From assembly GCA_002794775.1 (NCBI GenBank), contig NBAY01000007.1, positions 186,001-250,000 on the forward strand: DNA of 64,000 nt, in the 5' to 3' direction. The DNA is from Porodaedalea pini. Lineage: Eukaryota; Basidiomycota; Agaricomycetes; Hymenochaetales; Hymenochaetaceae. Shown here piece after piece: positions 23,101 through 33,580 of this stretch (the first letter of the stretch is position 1; each line of letters opens with the position of its first letter). The translations under genes and the position numbers were made by a program. A model generated the notes under the pieces. That model was not told the DNA's origin. It worked only from the letters and a program-made list of their open reading frames with translations, and made no database searches.

Positions 23101-23529
23101 GATGGCTCCATCATTCCTGATGCCGACGGCTCCTACAATGGGGGCCATGGATTCACCATTATACACGATCACCAAGAACTTGCTGTCTTTTCCTCAGCAG
23201 TGCACTCTCATTCAAACATTCTGTTTGAAGAGCAGGAAGTGCTCATTGCAGCCATGCATCGTATCTCTTCCCTCCTTGCGAAATGCTTCACACCAATTCA
23301 CATCCACATCATTACGGATTCACTTAACAGCACCCAGCTCATCTTTACGAATGACCCCCGACACGCAGAGTTCATCATAACTTTTCGTCGCCTATGTGGT
23401 ATATTTCTCGCCCTTCACCACGAGGCCTCACACATAACCATACAGTGGCTCCCCTCTCACCGGGGAGTATTGGGCAACTCCAAAGCTGATAAGCTCGCGA
23501 AAGACGCCCGTGTCCAAATCCAAACGTGA
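20194..23529 (+). CDS. LINE ORF2: AP endonuclease, reverse transcriptase, RNase H
   Basis: 1,111 codons. The N-terminal exonuclease/endonuclease/phosphatase domain shows SLNIRN, ICFQEIP, FLGDFNRHSDLW, and SSDHLPIHF with its catalytic His. The central RT shows LVTFIPKPKHSDF, RPITLVDTLGKLFERV, DTQHGCRKHRSS, VDIQGFFDNI, RGVPQGSPLSPLI and AYMDDHLLYS (the YxDD core is intact). The C-terminal RNase H shows FTDGSIIPD, E in the LFEEQE helix, ITDSLNS and WLPSHRGVLGNSKADKLA. It starts six bases after the ORF1 stop (TAA ACT TTT ATG), suggesting reinitiation. The reading frame is fully open despite damage elsewhere in the element. The cysteine-rich tail is in another frame just downstream. Confidence 0.92.
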   Translation: MTDTISVFSLNIRNSEPTFDYLLRAFSSTHASPDIICFQEIPTISSIIPSKTSPSGLWSFQIRNSAPYTAFRSSSLAKPRCCTLIHPRIIHHVSLYNPDSPSPNITVISIAREDLTPLLLWNIYNSPSLHEFENPLPSLHLPSNIFLGDFNRHSDLWSFPVQSAEFSKSALLVDWINDNGLFVCNPPNQHTYFNYSNHSTSIIDLVIASDDFATLLLDHVSISDRSLDISSDHLPIHFSFKIDTLASPPQNPLRSIRSCDLPTFVAEFCDSKLFSFSLEGIQSPKSLDDLLFSFQSSFSDFALIFLRKRKPHSYFGPNAWWSEACSKLYRSHCRNPHPDSRKLLDTEIAQAKNTFFGAHLQQSDAHTAWRNQFLGTARRHIPIGVLCMSNGSFTLTESDKASLFHEMFFPSLTLMPEAIPLPALCDYRPIEMCDIQDALQGIDRETSPGNNHISYQHLELLIEHRGQFFMDLFSLCLQIGHFPLPFKTSLVTFIPKPKHSDFSVPRVYRPITLVDTLGKLFERVLFNILQPFFEINHLLPDTQHGCRKHRSSLTACYDLLSTILSQPFATSGGDRLTSVRHQHHYFITSILTVDIQGFFDNISHNCLITKLTQSNLHPNIIHVLSIWLKDHPISFHFNNFFSPPFIKPNRGVPQGSPLSPLISIFAAAEAITAYNFRFGPHRPLLAYMDDHLLYSRSFSISTNLVRLCNQFHFLSLQFQFLGLSIDPDAIELLHILPYHPIADITFRSFLKDSPSSSNASLVLTNNRIIRPSRHITWLGVIFSYDLSPKLHFESWANKVLSTLHQRQFLFNRSNGTFFQYARLLYFGLIRSVTIYGAVLFPDSPYISSILQKTQNHFLHSVLHSSIQPTVAESFLSCPPLNLFIRSLSQRFLLSYFAHSKHNPIPKQCLMSSLLPDISISKSTSYPLFTPIHSRLIMTPIPSLLQCHRAIRNFSSFFLHPPPYQYFIFTDGSIIPDADGSYNGGHGFTIIHDHQELAVFSSAVHSHSNILFEEQEVLIAAMHRISSLLAKCFTPIHIHIITDSLNSTQLIFTNDPRHAEFIITFRRLCGIFLALHHEASHITIQWLPSHRGVLGNSKADKLAKDARVQIQT

Positions 23530-24022
23530 ATCTATACCAGACTCACTCCCCAACTTGAAGGCGCAAGTACAGCTCGATCTTCTTCGAGACTGGAAAGCCA
23601 GAATGCTCAACCTCCGTGGGCACCACTCCATTATGGAGCCAGCCTCATTTATCCTTCACCCAATGCGCAGTCTTCACCCATTTCTGAAGCTCCCTCCAAG
23701 GAAAAAGATACATCGCTCAGTTCTATCCTGTGCTGCCAGCCTAATGCTGAATGCACTCGATCTGCATAATCGGAACCTCAAACCCCGTTGCCCGGACCCA
23801 GCGTGCACTAAACATGATGTCCGTCACATTCTTAATTGTTGCCCCTTTTTCGCATTAATTCGAAATGGCCTTTATCGTCAACGCTCCCTACCTCTATCCT
23901 TTTCTGATTGGTTTCGCCCAAATAACTTTCTCCTTCTTTTAAAATTTGCTTACTTTTCATTTCGTCACCCACCGGACAGCATGCCGCTTTTATCTGAATT
24001 ACCACCCTCCTTCTACCTTTAG
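23510..24022 (+). pseudogene. LINE ORF2 C-terminal zinc-binding tail, in a different frame
   Basis: The frame overlaps the end of ORF2 by about 20 nt and reads RESIPDSLPNLKAQVQLDLL, then HHSIMEPASFIL, then CPDPACTKHDVRHILNCCPF. This C..C...H....C tail normally follows RNase H in one polypeptide in fungal LINEs, so a one-base frameshift near 23510-23530 most likely separated it. A deliberate overlapping frame is a less likely alternative. Confidence 0.65.
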
Positions 24023-24215
24023 TCATACCATCCATTCCTTTTATGTTTGACCGTCCTTATTAACACACACCCACATTCCCGCACTACGTACATAATTTTC
24101 TTTCTCTTGGTTCCTATGCGGTTGGTCGTCTGTTAGGAGTAGATAGCAGAGATTATATAAAGTGCAGCTCGTGATCGACGCGTTGAACGCGATCTCTTGA
24201 TTGAAAGTCCGACTC

Positions 24216-24233
24216 CCAAAATAAATAAATAAA
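24216..24233 (+). repeat. AAAT-repeat tail of the LINE
   Basis: The run AAAATAAATAAATAAA near the inferred 3' end is a simple-repeat tail of the kind many LINEs end with in place of poly(A). Confidence 0.6.
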
Positions 24234-24533
24234 CTAGAAATAGCATACACATAAATGTTTAGGCCAGCAAACACCGCACGTGTAACAAGAGCTCCTGTCG
24301 AATATCACAGATAAAGTCGCAGCCTTTTCCGGCAGGCCTACAGCTGAGACAGAAAATCTCGATGATGCCCTACGACTATCTGGTTCAACAGAAAAATGAA
24401 AAGGCAACGAAAGCTCAGAATGAGTCCAATGGAAATATTCGTATAAGTCCAGTATAAAGTAAAGATGCGAGCTTCAGTACGGCAACAATACTTTGGGAAA
24501 TAAGTATTTCTAAGTCTCCGAGTCGTTTCTGGA

Positions 24534-26538
24534 CTACCTGTCCCGTCCGATGAGGCTCGAAGTCTCTGAGTGTAAAAGAGGCTCTGAGTTCTTCCTTCCG
24601 AAGGAGAGGGTGTGCGGCGCTTGTATGGCCACTGAATGAGTCTCCTGCGGGATGCGCGGCAAGTCCTTCTCAATCTCAAACCCATGCTCTAACTTGTCGG
24701 TCCAAGTCAGAGACGAGCCGTACGCCGTAGTCGTTTCACAATCGCATTCGCTGGCCACCAATGCCTTTGAATCCAGTGTCATTGCTTGGATGCCGGGTTT
24801 CAGGAGCGGCGTCCTGAAGATGGCCAGGATTTCGGTGAGCGGCAGAACGCGGCCGGTCAGCACGAACAGTGACGTGTTCACAAAGCCTGTGTGAAACTGC
24901 TCAACACCCTGTTTCGTCAATTGATCAGAATGCAGACGTACCTGAAAGAAGGAAGACACTGTCACTGCCGAATCGCCACAAAAAATGAGTAAGTATGTGG
25001 AAGCAAGAATAGGGTGGACGTACCTGAAAATTACAGCTCCCAGAGGCACCTCGTGTCCAGTCCACTCGGAGAACCGACAAGCAGCAATTGGAACGATCAG
25101 AACGGTGTACGCAACCTGGCCAGTGAATTTGGTTGAATGTTAATGCGACTTCGGATCTTTCAGCATGAATGCTTCGCCGCTGCTTACCGGGTACAGAAGC
25201 ATGTGCTTCGCAATAGAAACCACATGCGCCTGGAGATCCGATGCTTCGTAGCTTCGTCGCAGCGTCCATGCAGTTTTTCGGTCCACTGATCGGAGTCTAA
25301 CGCGTCCTCCAGGGACGACAAGTAGGTTCCCGCGGAGCCGCAGGAATACGAACATGTACAGAACGAAGCTGGTCACGGCGGAGATGAACATCTAAGATCC
25401 AGTTCATCTTTTTAGCTTCCGAAACGGCGAGTCGATGGTCAATCTACGCACGATCATATATTCTAAGCTAATGGACCCCGTGGCGTGGAGTCATTAGCAT
25501 GTGCCCGGTATAGAGAATCAGTTCAATCAACGCACACAAATTGCTCCGTCTCGTATGATTTGGAAATCCAACACCAATACCCAGAAATTCCAACTATAAG
25601 CCTGAAAGTCAGGTTGCAATGCTCATCGGCGAACGTTAACTTACAATACGGACCCCTCGAAGGCTCTTGAAGGATAAACGGTCCTATTGTCACTATGGTA
25701 CCTATAAAACTCCAGCCCCCAACAAGGACAATATACATAAAGACCCGTCGGATATGGATACCCAGAACGAGAACGTTAAATGTATGCACAGCAATAATCT
25801 GTTATAGGGAACCGGAAGGCGTCAAGGCTCAATAAACTTGCGTCTTCCGGTTGTGTAATAAATAGACAGACCGATATCCTAAGGGAGAAGGTCAGTACAG
25901 CAACATCGTCGAAGCCAGGCAGTCGAGAACCAACCATAACGCTGTGCCAACGTCGGCAGCTTGCTTGATCGCGCCTGTACGGGCGATGCATCACTCCGTC
26001 AAAGTAACAGGGGACGGCTTGATGGTCGAATACGGACCTTGAGCAGAACAAAAGCCTCCTAGGCTCACAGCCATACTCTGTACCCATTTCGAGTTCATGA
26101 TCGATCCAATGGCTTCGTGGAGTTAGAAAAGGTGCACGGCTGTGACCTCGTTAAGGAACACACCTTGCAGAAGATCGGAGACCAGCAATGATACCAGGTA
26201 AGCAGTGACATGCGAGCGAAAGATGCCGCTGCCTGACTTGTAGTATTTTTCCCTCAAGGCAGCAAGCTATGGATAATTATGTGAGCATTATGTGGTGAGT
26301 GCTATTCATAACTCGAAGGATCTTACCAGTATGACGACCAAAAGAAAGACGACTGCGGTCAAGGACAGCGTTGAAACAATAATTAGAATCTGAGGGTTCG
26401 TATGCACTGCTTAGCACCGAACTATCAATGGACCCGGAGTTTAGATACCTCTATTCCATCCGCCTGTTTGGAACTTAAGGCGGAGCGCAGCTCGACAGCC
26501 TCATGGATAGCACGGGCATCAACTGGTGCTAAGACCAT
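24534..26538 (-). CDS. Seven-transmembrane receptor (fungal GPCR, cAMP/glucose-receptor-like)
   Basis: The start is ATG 26538 (MVLAPVDARAIHEAVELRSA). Exons then give TM1 (ILIIVSTLSLTAVVFLLVVI), TM2 (SHVTAYLVSLLVSDLLQ), FCSAQGAIKQAADVGTALW, TM3 (IIAVHTFNVLVLG), TM4 (VFMYIVLVGGWSFIGTIV), GISGYWCWISKSYETEQF, TM5 (VLEYMIMFISAVTSFVLYMF), a basic third loop, TM6 (HMLLYPVAYTVLIVPIAACR) and TM7 with a cytoplasmic tail ending at 24534. The two small exons around 25490-25540 join in phase. These features match a widespread agaricomycete receptor group related to Git3/cAMP-type receptors. The ligand is unknown. Some exon borders in TM6-TM7 (24900-25150) are not resolved. Confidence 0.8.
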
Positions 26539-27626
26539 AGATATTGATCGAGTCAGGTCAGTCGATAATCAGCAATGAGCACCGCCGAAGTCACTTCGTT
26601 GCCTGTGAATTATGCCTGCCGGGGTATAATAGTGAAAGGACCTGGGCTCAACCCAGAAGACGTGGAGACCACTGGTCAAAGTGGTCGTCGGAAGAGATAG
26701 CAACACTTGCGAACTACATTTACCACTGTCATACTGAATGTTCCTTGTGGCGGCGAATGGGAGCCAGAGCCGAACTGAGCATCAGTCCGTAGAGGCAGCA
26801 TCATCTTGGTCATGATGAACAGCACAACTCAGCAGCCTATTGATTGAGGATTTCAAGGATGTTCAGAATTTTAATCGACGCAAAAGGCAAGAGTTCGATT
26901 CACGTAGAGCCGTCAACTGCGCTTTCCAGACTTTTGATCAGGAAGACCTCTTGAGCGGTAGCTGCATTATTGCCTTCCGGGTGACTTCGGTTGAACTGAG
27001 ATACAATTCCCAATCTGTTCACCAAGGCTGTACTCTTGACGACGATCAAAGAGCGCCTAGCAGATGTAGCTCCTGTTCCGATCTCGTCGAGGAAAAACAG
27101 TGGTCACTGCGACGTTGACTCAACCGACTTACTTGCTCGGTAGTTAACTTCTTGCGGATAAAAGTTAGCTAACCTAGCGGGCCCTAAAACGGCATGTCGA
27201 TCGGGTTTTGACACTAAAAAAACAAGCTTCTGTGGCCCCCAAATATAACAGAATCTCTCAACAATGTATTGGTTCAAATAAGTACATGATGCGGATCCTG
27301 CGACTATGGTATACTGGTATGCTTCAGCCTCCAGGCCGGCTGTTAAATAATCTATAATACAAACGATGCGAACAGAAGCGTACACCGCGAATGATTTTCG
27401 ACTACGATCAGCAAAGGAATGAAAAGCTAATGGTTGTACTGGAAACAGGGTATGAATAGAGCGGAACGCGTGAATAGAAATCGAACGGTGGCAGCCAATA
27501 AATCAATAATAATTCATGCAGATCGCCGAGAAATCGAAGACGAAAAGAATATATGTGCAAGTAAAATGGATGCCCGAATAAGTTTATCTTATTAAGAAAG
27601 AAGCCTGAAACGCAGTGTTAAGTGTG
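26539..27626. other. Intergenic region without a supported gene
   Basis: Holds the receptor promoter and the 3' flank of the Zn2Cys6 gene. Small open frames at 26544-26792 and 26840-27118 have no recognisable domain. Confidence 0.45.
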
Positions 27627-30563
27627 TCAATCAGAGAATTCAAGAACGTCTACGCACCATGGGGAGGACGGGAAAGACTGAGAGACGCCGACATTACGAT
27701 TGCCGTCCCCGGTGTAGACCGAGGGCAGGCATTCAGTACCGTGCATCACAGAAAAATACTCCACGTCACGTCCTGACGAGCTATGGCTGTCGCCCGAGTA
27801 TGGAGCTATATAGTTGGTAAGATCGTCATAGGTTGCAACTCCACCACCGGCGAGGGACACCGGCGGAAGCATAGTAGTCGGCGTCGGATCGGAGGATGGT
27901 CGCTGCATTTGGTCCGGGTCCACCATACGTTGGCTAGCGCTCGTATTGATGAGACCAGGAAACTCAAACAAGAGAGGCGACGGCTCCCGGGAAAGGTCGC
28001 TGTCCGAATACGTCAGAGCAAGCTCGTGATGTTCGGGTGACTGGTCAACGTGAAGTCGAGAGACATGGGCGTAGTGGTCAACACCGTGAAGATCTATGAC
28101 ACCGTTTCACTCAGTCAGCCATCACGAATACAGTCAGGGTTAAGCGCGGACAGAGTCCGTACCTAGCGCGGAAGGGATTGCCACAGGACTCTGCTGGACG
28201 GGGCAGATGTATGTCCAAACCGTTCCAGACTGAACAGCCATCTGAACGTTACGGACATTTCCCCAGTGCCTGAAAACAAACCACGTTAGCATACGTACGA
28301 AGATGAATGCTAGAAACAACTTACTCTGCCAGACGCGTCAAGAGATTGTTACATACTCCATAACTAACTTCAGCGAATCGCCCGCGGTTGGCCGCCGTCA
28401 GATCCTCTAATGATGCCGACATCTCCTGCTCGGCTCGGCTTTCTAAGGCGAAGGCACGGGCGGCGACGGCCAAAGGGAAGTCAAGGAAGGGTATTGCGGC
28501 GACTGCACGGGTATCAACTTGCTCCATCATTACAACAACGTCAAGGATCGTCCGCGCAGACTGAAACACGATGAGGCTGTGTACTCAAAGATTCCAAACG
28601 GAGCACTTACCGATGACACTATGTCGGGCATGTGCGGTAGGGAGGGGTATGAGCGAAAGATTGAAGGATAGTGACTCATCGCGATGAGGGAGTTGAGAAT
28701 CAAATGAAGAAATATGAAGACCATTTCTTGACGGTCCTGTATAGTACGCCGCAAGTTTACAATATTGAACTCAAGGTGTGAGGGAAGAGAAAGTTGTACG
28801 GATAGCAGCCGTGAGCGAATGTCCCTTGGATAGGCTTTAAGTCAAATTAAATAATATAGAAAGCTGTGAACTTACTGCAACTCAGCTTCTTGATTTCCTT
28901 GCGCATTCGTATTGAAGCTGAAGTTAAGGATTCGAAGCATGTTGTCGCGAAGACCAAGGAGCTCGTATAGAGTGAAGTAGGGAGACACTGCAAGCGAAGG
29001 GTCGGACGGCGAGAAGGCCGACTTCGGTAAGGCAGTCGTGCAAGTTTGGAGGTTCAGGTTGGCCGTGTTGCCCGTAACTAAGGGGTGCGTCAGGAAAAAA
29101 AGCCTGCGAAGGCTTGAACAAACTCACTCCAAGACGAGGTGATGTCTAGCATGACGACACTCCACCATGTCTGGCGGAGGTCCATGCGCTCATGATCAGT
29201 AGGGAGCGATTGGATAGTCTCCTCGTTGCCGAGACCAAGATCCATGGCCATCTGCACGGACAACTAGAATTTTCAACGCAATGAGCTCGGGTCTGACATT
29301 CGTACGAAGTATGACACAGAACTTACGGAGTTATAAAGGTTAAGGCCGTTTTCTCGGCCTGATCCGTATTCGCACCAGGACAGAAGCAGTAAGGAGTGGA
29401 GGTTTTCGACAGAAGGGCTATATGCAACAGGGGCAATCAAGTCCTTCATGGTTCAAGTTAGGAAGGACTGAAAAAAAAAAATATGTAGAGAAAATATACC
29501 TTGGCCATCTCAAGGTAAGGCTCGCCAAAGTAAACGCGAGAAGTACCAGGGAGCTCTGCCGAGAGAGAAAATCTGATGATTCAATGTTAATTGGATGTAA
29601 ATGAGCGAAAGGACGCATAAAGATGACAAGTATAGCCAACCTCAGCGAAAGAGCCGCGATGCAGTTCGCGAAAGGCGCAGGAAGTGCTTGCTCCATCATG
29701 GTGTGGCGCAGGGCATCGCGATGCAAAAAGAGGAACCTCGGTCCGAGGTTCTCGGAAAACAACTCAAGGGCATGTTCCATGTACTTGGGGGAAGGAAATC
29801 CTGGACGAGCTGTGTCGAAGTAGTTTTGCATGCTGTGGGAGTAGTCATCGATGGCGAGGTCCCTGAAGTTCGCAAGAGGAGAAATGCCAGACAATGACGG
29901 CGTAGACTGTCCCGAACGACGACCACCGTGCGGGTGGACGTAGTCTGCCGACGCCACAGGACCGATATTGCGTCTGCACCCCACAAAAGAAAACAATTAG
30001 ATACGACCAATATTTAGAAAAGACGTATCGTACCTTGTGCTAGTCTTCCTTACGCGATGGGGGCCTAATTCACTGTTAGGGCTTCCCATGCGGTGGCTCA
30101 GTGAGTTTGGGAGGCGCGGCAGAGCCGGTGGAAGAGAAGACGATCGAGACTGTTGAGAATGGTAATGGCTCAGCGTAGGGAGTGTGGCGCGTCGCGCGAC
30201 AAACCCCGGAGACTCAGTAAACGAATGGCTGTCTTCACTGTCGGAAGGGTTGAAGCTCGAGCTCGATGCGGACATGCTACCCGACCGCTGAGCGTGGTAG
30301 CGCTCGCGGTCCCGAAACCTGCACGCGCTCTTAGAGAGTCTGCAGGCCTCACACTTAGCGGAGCCCGTCGACTGGTGGCACTTGATCTTCTTCGCGCGAC
30401 TGTAATGGCCGAGCATCGGACGATGGACGTTAGAGGACGGGCACGCGCATACACCGAGGAATCAGGCGTACCAAGTATCGCATGCGGTGACTAACCGAGA
30501 ACGCTTCTTCTGTCTCGAGTTAGCAGCCTGAGGGTCTTCTAGAATGAAGCGGATGCCGTCCAT
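27627..30563 (-). CDS. Zn2Cys6 (Gal4-type) transcription factor
   Basis: The start is ATG 30563 (MDGIRFILEDPQAANSRQKK). The DNA-binding domain is split by an intron inside it: ...RLVTACDT-C joins RAKKIKCHQSTGSAKCEAC, RLSKSACRFRDRERY, so all six cysteines of the binuclear zinc cluster are present. A Ser-rich linker follows (SMSASSSSFNPSDSEDSHSF). The middle (about 28300-29950) is split by many short introns and contains hydrophobic helices such as DLAIDDYSHSMQNYFDTARP and PKYMEHALELFSENLGPRFL, the layout of a fungal-specific regulatory domain. The C terminus is Pro/Ser-rich (LPPVSLAGGGVATYDDLTNY) and ends at 27627. The target genes cannot be told; the neighbouring receptor and transporter are not obviously a pathway. 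The exon model of the middle part is incomplete. Confidence 0.8.
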
Positions 30564-30591
30564 AGCCAGGGAAGGAGAAAGGGGTGAGGGA

Positions 30592-30623
30592 GGGTACGGG
30601 TACGAGTACGAGTACGGGTACGG
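30592..30623. repeat. Hexanucleotide repeat (GGGTAC/GAGTAC)5
   Basis: Five tandem copies of GRGTAC lie 29 bp upstream of the Zn2Cys6 start codon, within its promoter or 5' leader. Confidence 0.8.
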
Positions 30624-31483
30624 AATGTTTGGACGCGCCCGCAGTGTTTATACTCTTGGTTCAGCAAGTCGGCTACAGCGGTGCGCGCAGTCCTGATCAC
30701 GTACAAGTTTGATCAAGAGTAAGGGTCCATGTTTGAGTCCGGATCTCAAGATTCGATCGTTTCAATTTTTTATCTTTAGATTTGACCGAGGTGTTCAGGG
30801 GTCCTACACCAAAGATCGTGCCCAGTTGCTCGCCACAAATGCAGAAGACCGAGGTGTTGCCGCTCAGGGAGTCGCGTAATCGAAAGGGAAAAGGTCAAGC
30901 ACAATCTTGAGGGGCTTCCACTCCTCATCTCTGTCTTTCTCTCTCAATCAGCGACAGGTCAGTGTGTCTCCAGGTTTTGCAAAAGCAAAAGGCCGAGTTT
31001 TCCGGACGTCAAGGAGCGCATGAGTTTCCGTTCTTCTGATGTTTCTTAAGCCTTTGAACGTGTGCATCGCCAATATGTAAGAGAATCGCGGCCCGATACA
31101 GGTGTGCGAGGAAACGGCACAGAATCGGAGCCTCGTGAAACGACCACGAAGCAGGTTCGTCACGTTAAGGGTGATCCGTCATCTGATGGGGAGCAAGGCA
31201 GCTGGCTTCTCTTGCCTCGGCTAGAAAGCTGACTTTTAGCATACTTCCGGGGAAACAGCGCGACCTTCACCCTGATTGTGGCGGTCCGCGGCCCGTGATG
31301 GCCGCTTGAATTATGATCGGTTCGTTCGCAAAATCACAATTTACTAGCTATAGTCTAAAATACCCTAAGTCAAGCAATAGAGGATTGAATCTGAAATGTA
31401 TTTGTCATTAGCGAGTTTAGATCACATCAAAGGGCAGAATAGAAGGGCAAAACGTACAGTGGGAACGCAGTTTCGTTCGCGCC
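30624..31483. other. Intergenic region without a supported gene
   Basis: Promoter side of the Zn2Cys6 gene and 3' flank of the transporter gene. Only short, featureless open frames are present (for example 30948-31163 minus). Confidence 0.45.
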
Positions 31484-33580
31484 CTACAAGAAACGTGTCC
31501 GTTCCGCGCCGACGACATCGCCTCTCGTCATTCCAGATGCCGCCGAGAATTCAAATCTGTCGTTTGACAACCGGGAAGGTCCAGCCACCTCCCTGCTGCG
31601 TGCGCCCAGTGACTCGTCGTTACCACCATCATCGTCCTCAGTATCAAACAGGACTTCACAGCGTCCAGTCGCATTAGCCAAGAGGACGTTGTTCTTCATT
31701 GCCCGGAAAGGAATGCAGAAAAAGATGTACTACGTCAGCACGCATGCACAGGTTCGAGTCAGAGAAGTATGGGCAACGCGACAGAACAGATGAGTGCATA
31801 GAACTATTAGCACCCTCGCTGGACGAAGATGCTGATAATAAACACGCTTTATGACCTCGAAAGCACGGCACCCGCGCCAACGGAAACGTGACCAAGGTCG
31901 ATAGTTTAATGAGATAGGCGCTAATGATGCGGACGCCATCTCGGACTGTGAAACGATGCACAGCCATTCCACCGCCTCGCTGGATACCATGCCCCCATTT
32001 GTGCACAGACTCACTCTCAGCAACTCGCCACATCCAGCGATGGAGTCTCGGTGCGCATGAAGTATAAGATCACTCACCGTGTTCTGGAGTTCACGGCCTG
32101 ATCCGGATGCTTGTGGGATCGTGAGAGGTTCTCGCTCGTTAAGTTCTAACGACGACCCCACATCGATGATGCCGCCATGATTCCGCAGACTATCATCTGA
32201 AGGAGAGTCTGGGTCGATTGATTTTTGATATTTGTGATATGTAAACAAAACTATGCCTGAAAGCAGATCATGAGTTCAAAGCACGATGCATAAAAGCCAT
32301 TACGCAGGCGAGCTCACCGCACACTGTCACAGCGACGCCGGCTACGTTGAGCGGGGTGAGCTCATCGCCAAATAACCATGCAGATACTGAGATCTGAGAA
32401 ACTTCTTTCGCGATGCCAGCTATGGACATAGGCACGACGCCTGCGCGTTGTATGATGCTGCGGACTGAAGCTCAGTTACCGTTGCTACTCCAAAGGGAAA
32501 ACTCACTAGTATTCAGTCAAGACCATGAAGAAAGCCATGGTGCCCGGAATAGCTAAAAACAGTGCAGTGCTTAACGTCTGCTGGACGCTATCGAAGAATC
32601 TGCTCCTAATTATAGCAGTCCAGTCCTCAAATATCAAACTGACTATAGCCAGTGATACACCCATAACCGGGGCAAGCCAATAGATTGTTGCTGCCGGGTT
32701 ATTCAAACCCATCTTCTTGCTTTTGAGCAATAAATGGGTAAGACTCCACCGGAGGCCACTTAGCGCGCTTGCACTGGTGATCAGGACAAACCCTAGTGCC
32801 TCGAAATGTGTCTTTGTTGCGACCATCATGAGGACACCAACAAAGATAAGCAGGATAACTCCCACGAGTCGTAACGAGAACTTTTCCAGTTTGAAGAAAA
32901 ACGCAAAGAAAAGGACGAAGATAAGGGAAGATGATTTACACATGGCTAGAACTCAGTATCAACTGATGCTCGCGCTGCTGAAAATAACAGCAATACTCAC
33001 TATAGAATGACAATGTGATGAGCTTGAGTGAGAGGTTTGAGAGGCCGATATCCAAGCCCGTTGCGACCGCGGTAGGCGCAACCTTCTGTCTGAGTAAAGT
33101 GTGAACTGTGGCAATTGAATCACTAAAACTGACTAGCAACTGACATGTAGTCTTTTCTGTTTGGATTATGAGGTGGACGAAACTTCGATGGCCATACATT
33201 TCTCACTGCTGCAGCTAATGCAAACTGGACGAACATATGGAGAGTGGTGACGAACAGAGGCCAGGCGAATCCATAGCGATCCGGTGAGAACATCCATTTG
33301 TTGTACACAGACAGAAATATTGCGACAGTGAACCTAGATAGTTCAATGGTGAAGTGGACTATGTAAAATCATGACAAATGGATTATATGAAAGAAACGCA
33401 CCAAGCCGCTATAAACAGCAAATTGATGACTGCGTTCCTCCACCAAAGCCTCTTTCGCTCCTCCTTCGAAATTGGTCCTTCTTCCACAAAGTTTTCCCCA
33501 TCTAGAGTTTCGTTATTATACGCTGACGAATGTATATCTGGTTCTGTCTGTAATGCACTATAGCCAGGGTCTGACGGCAT
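31484..33580 (-). CDS. SLC35C2-like / triose-phosphate-transporter-family membrane protein
   Basis: Multi-pass drug/metabolite-transporter superfamily protein, probably of the Golgi or early secretory pathway. The start is ATG 33580 (MPSDPGYSALQTEPDIHSSA). Exon 1 ends in the first helix (WWRNAVINLLFIAAW), joining FTVAIFLSVYNKWMFSPDRY, then WPLFVTTLHMFVQFALAAAV. Later exons give VAPTAVATGLDIGLSNLSLK, SSSLIFVLFFAFFFKLEKFS, LVGVILLIFVGVLMMVATKT, LRWSLTHLLLKSKKMGLNNP, IAGIAKEVSQISVSAWLFGD and GIVLFTYHKYQKS. The order VAPTA..GLDIGLSN..L, SSS..F.L.FA and YNKWMF is typical of SLC35C2. The last, acidic exon (VLFDTEDDDGGNDESLGARS, ending 31484) is plausible but not certain; the gene might instead stop before 32080. 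The substrate is not predictable. Confidence 0.82.

Larger units (their letters stand above)
11672..24237 (+). mobile_element. LINE retrotransposon (APE-RT-RNase H), split by gypsy copy A
   Basis: Without the nested gypsy element and its extra target copy the LINE is about 6.3 kb. It has a short 5' leader (about 34 nt), a gag-like ORF1 with zinc knuckles, an ORF2 of 1,111 codons, a downstream zinc-finger frame, a 3' UTR and a tail of AAAT repeats. A six-base direct repeat AAATAG (11666-11671 and 24238-24243) could be its target-site duplication, but it is short and I treat the borders as inferred. It sits head-to-head with ATG5, within its 5' flank. Domain order resembles the Tad1/I-like elements common in fungi. 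ORF1 carries a stop and a frameshift and ORF2 a frameshift near its end, so this copy is probably dead. Confidence 0.85.
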
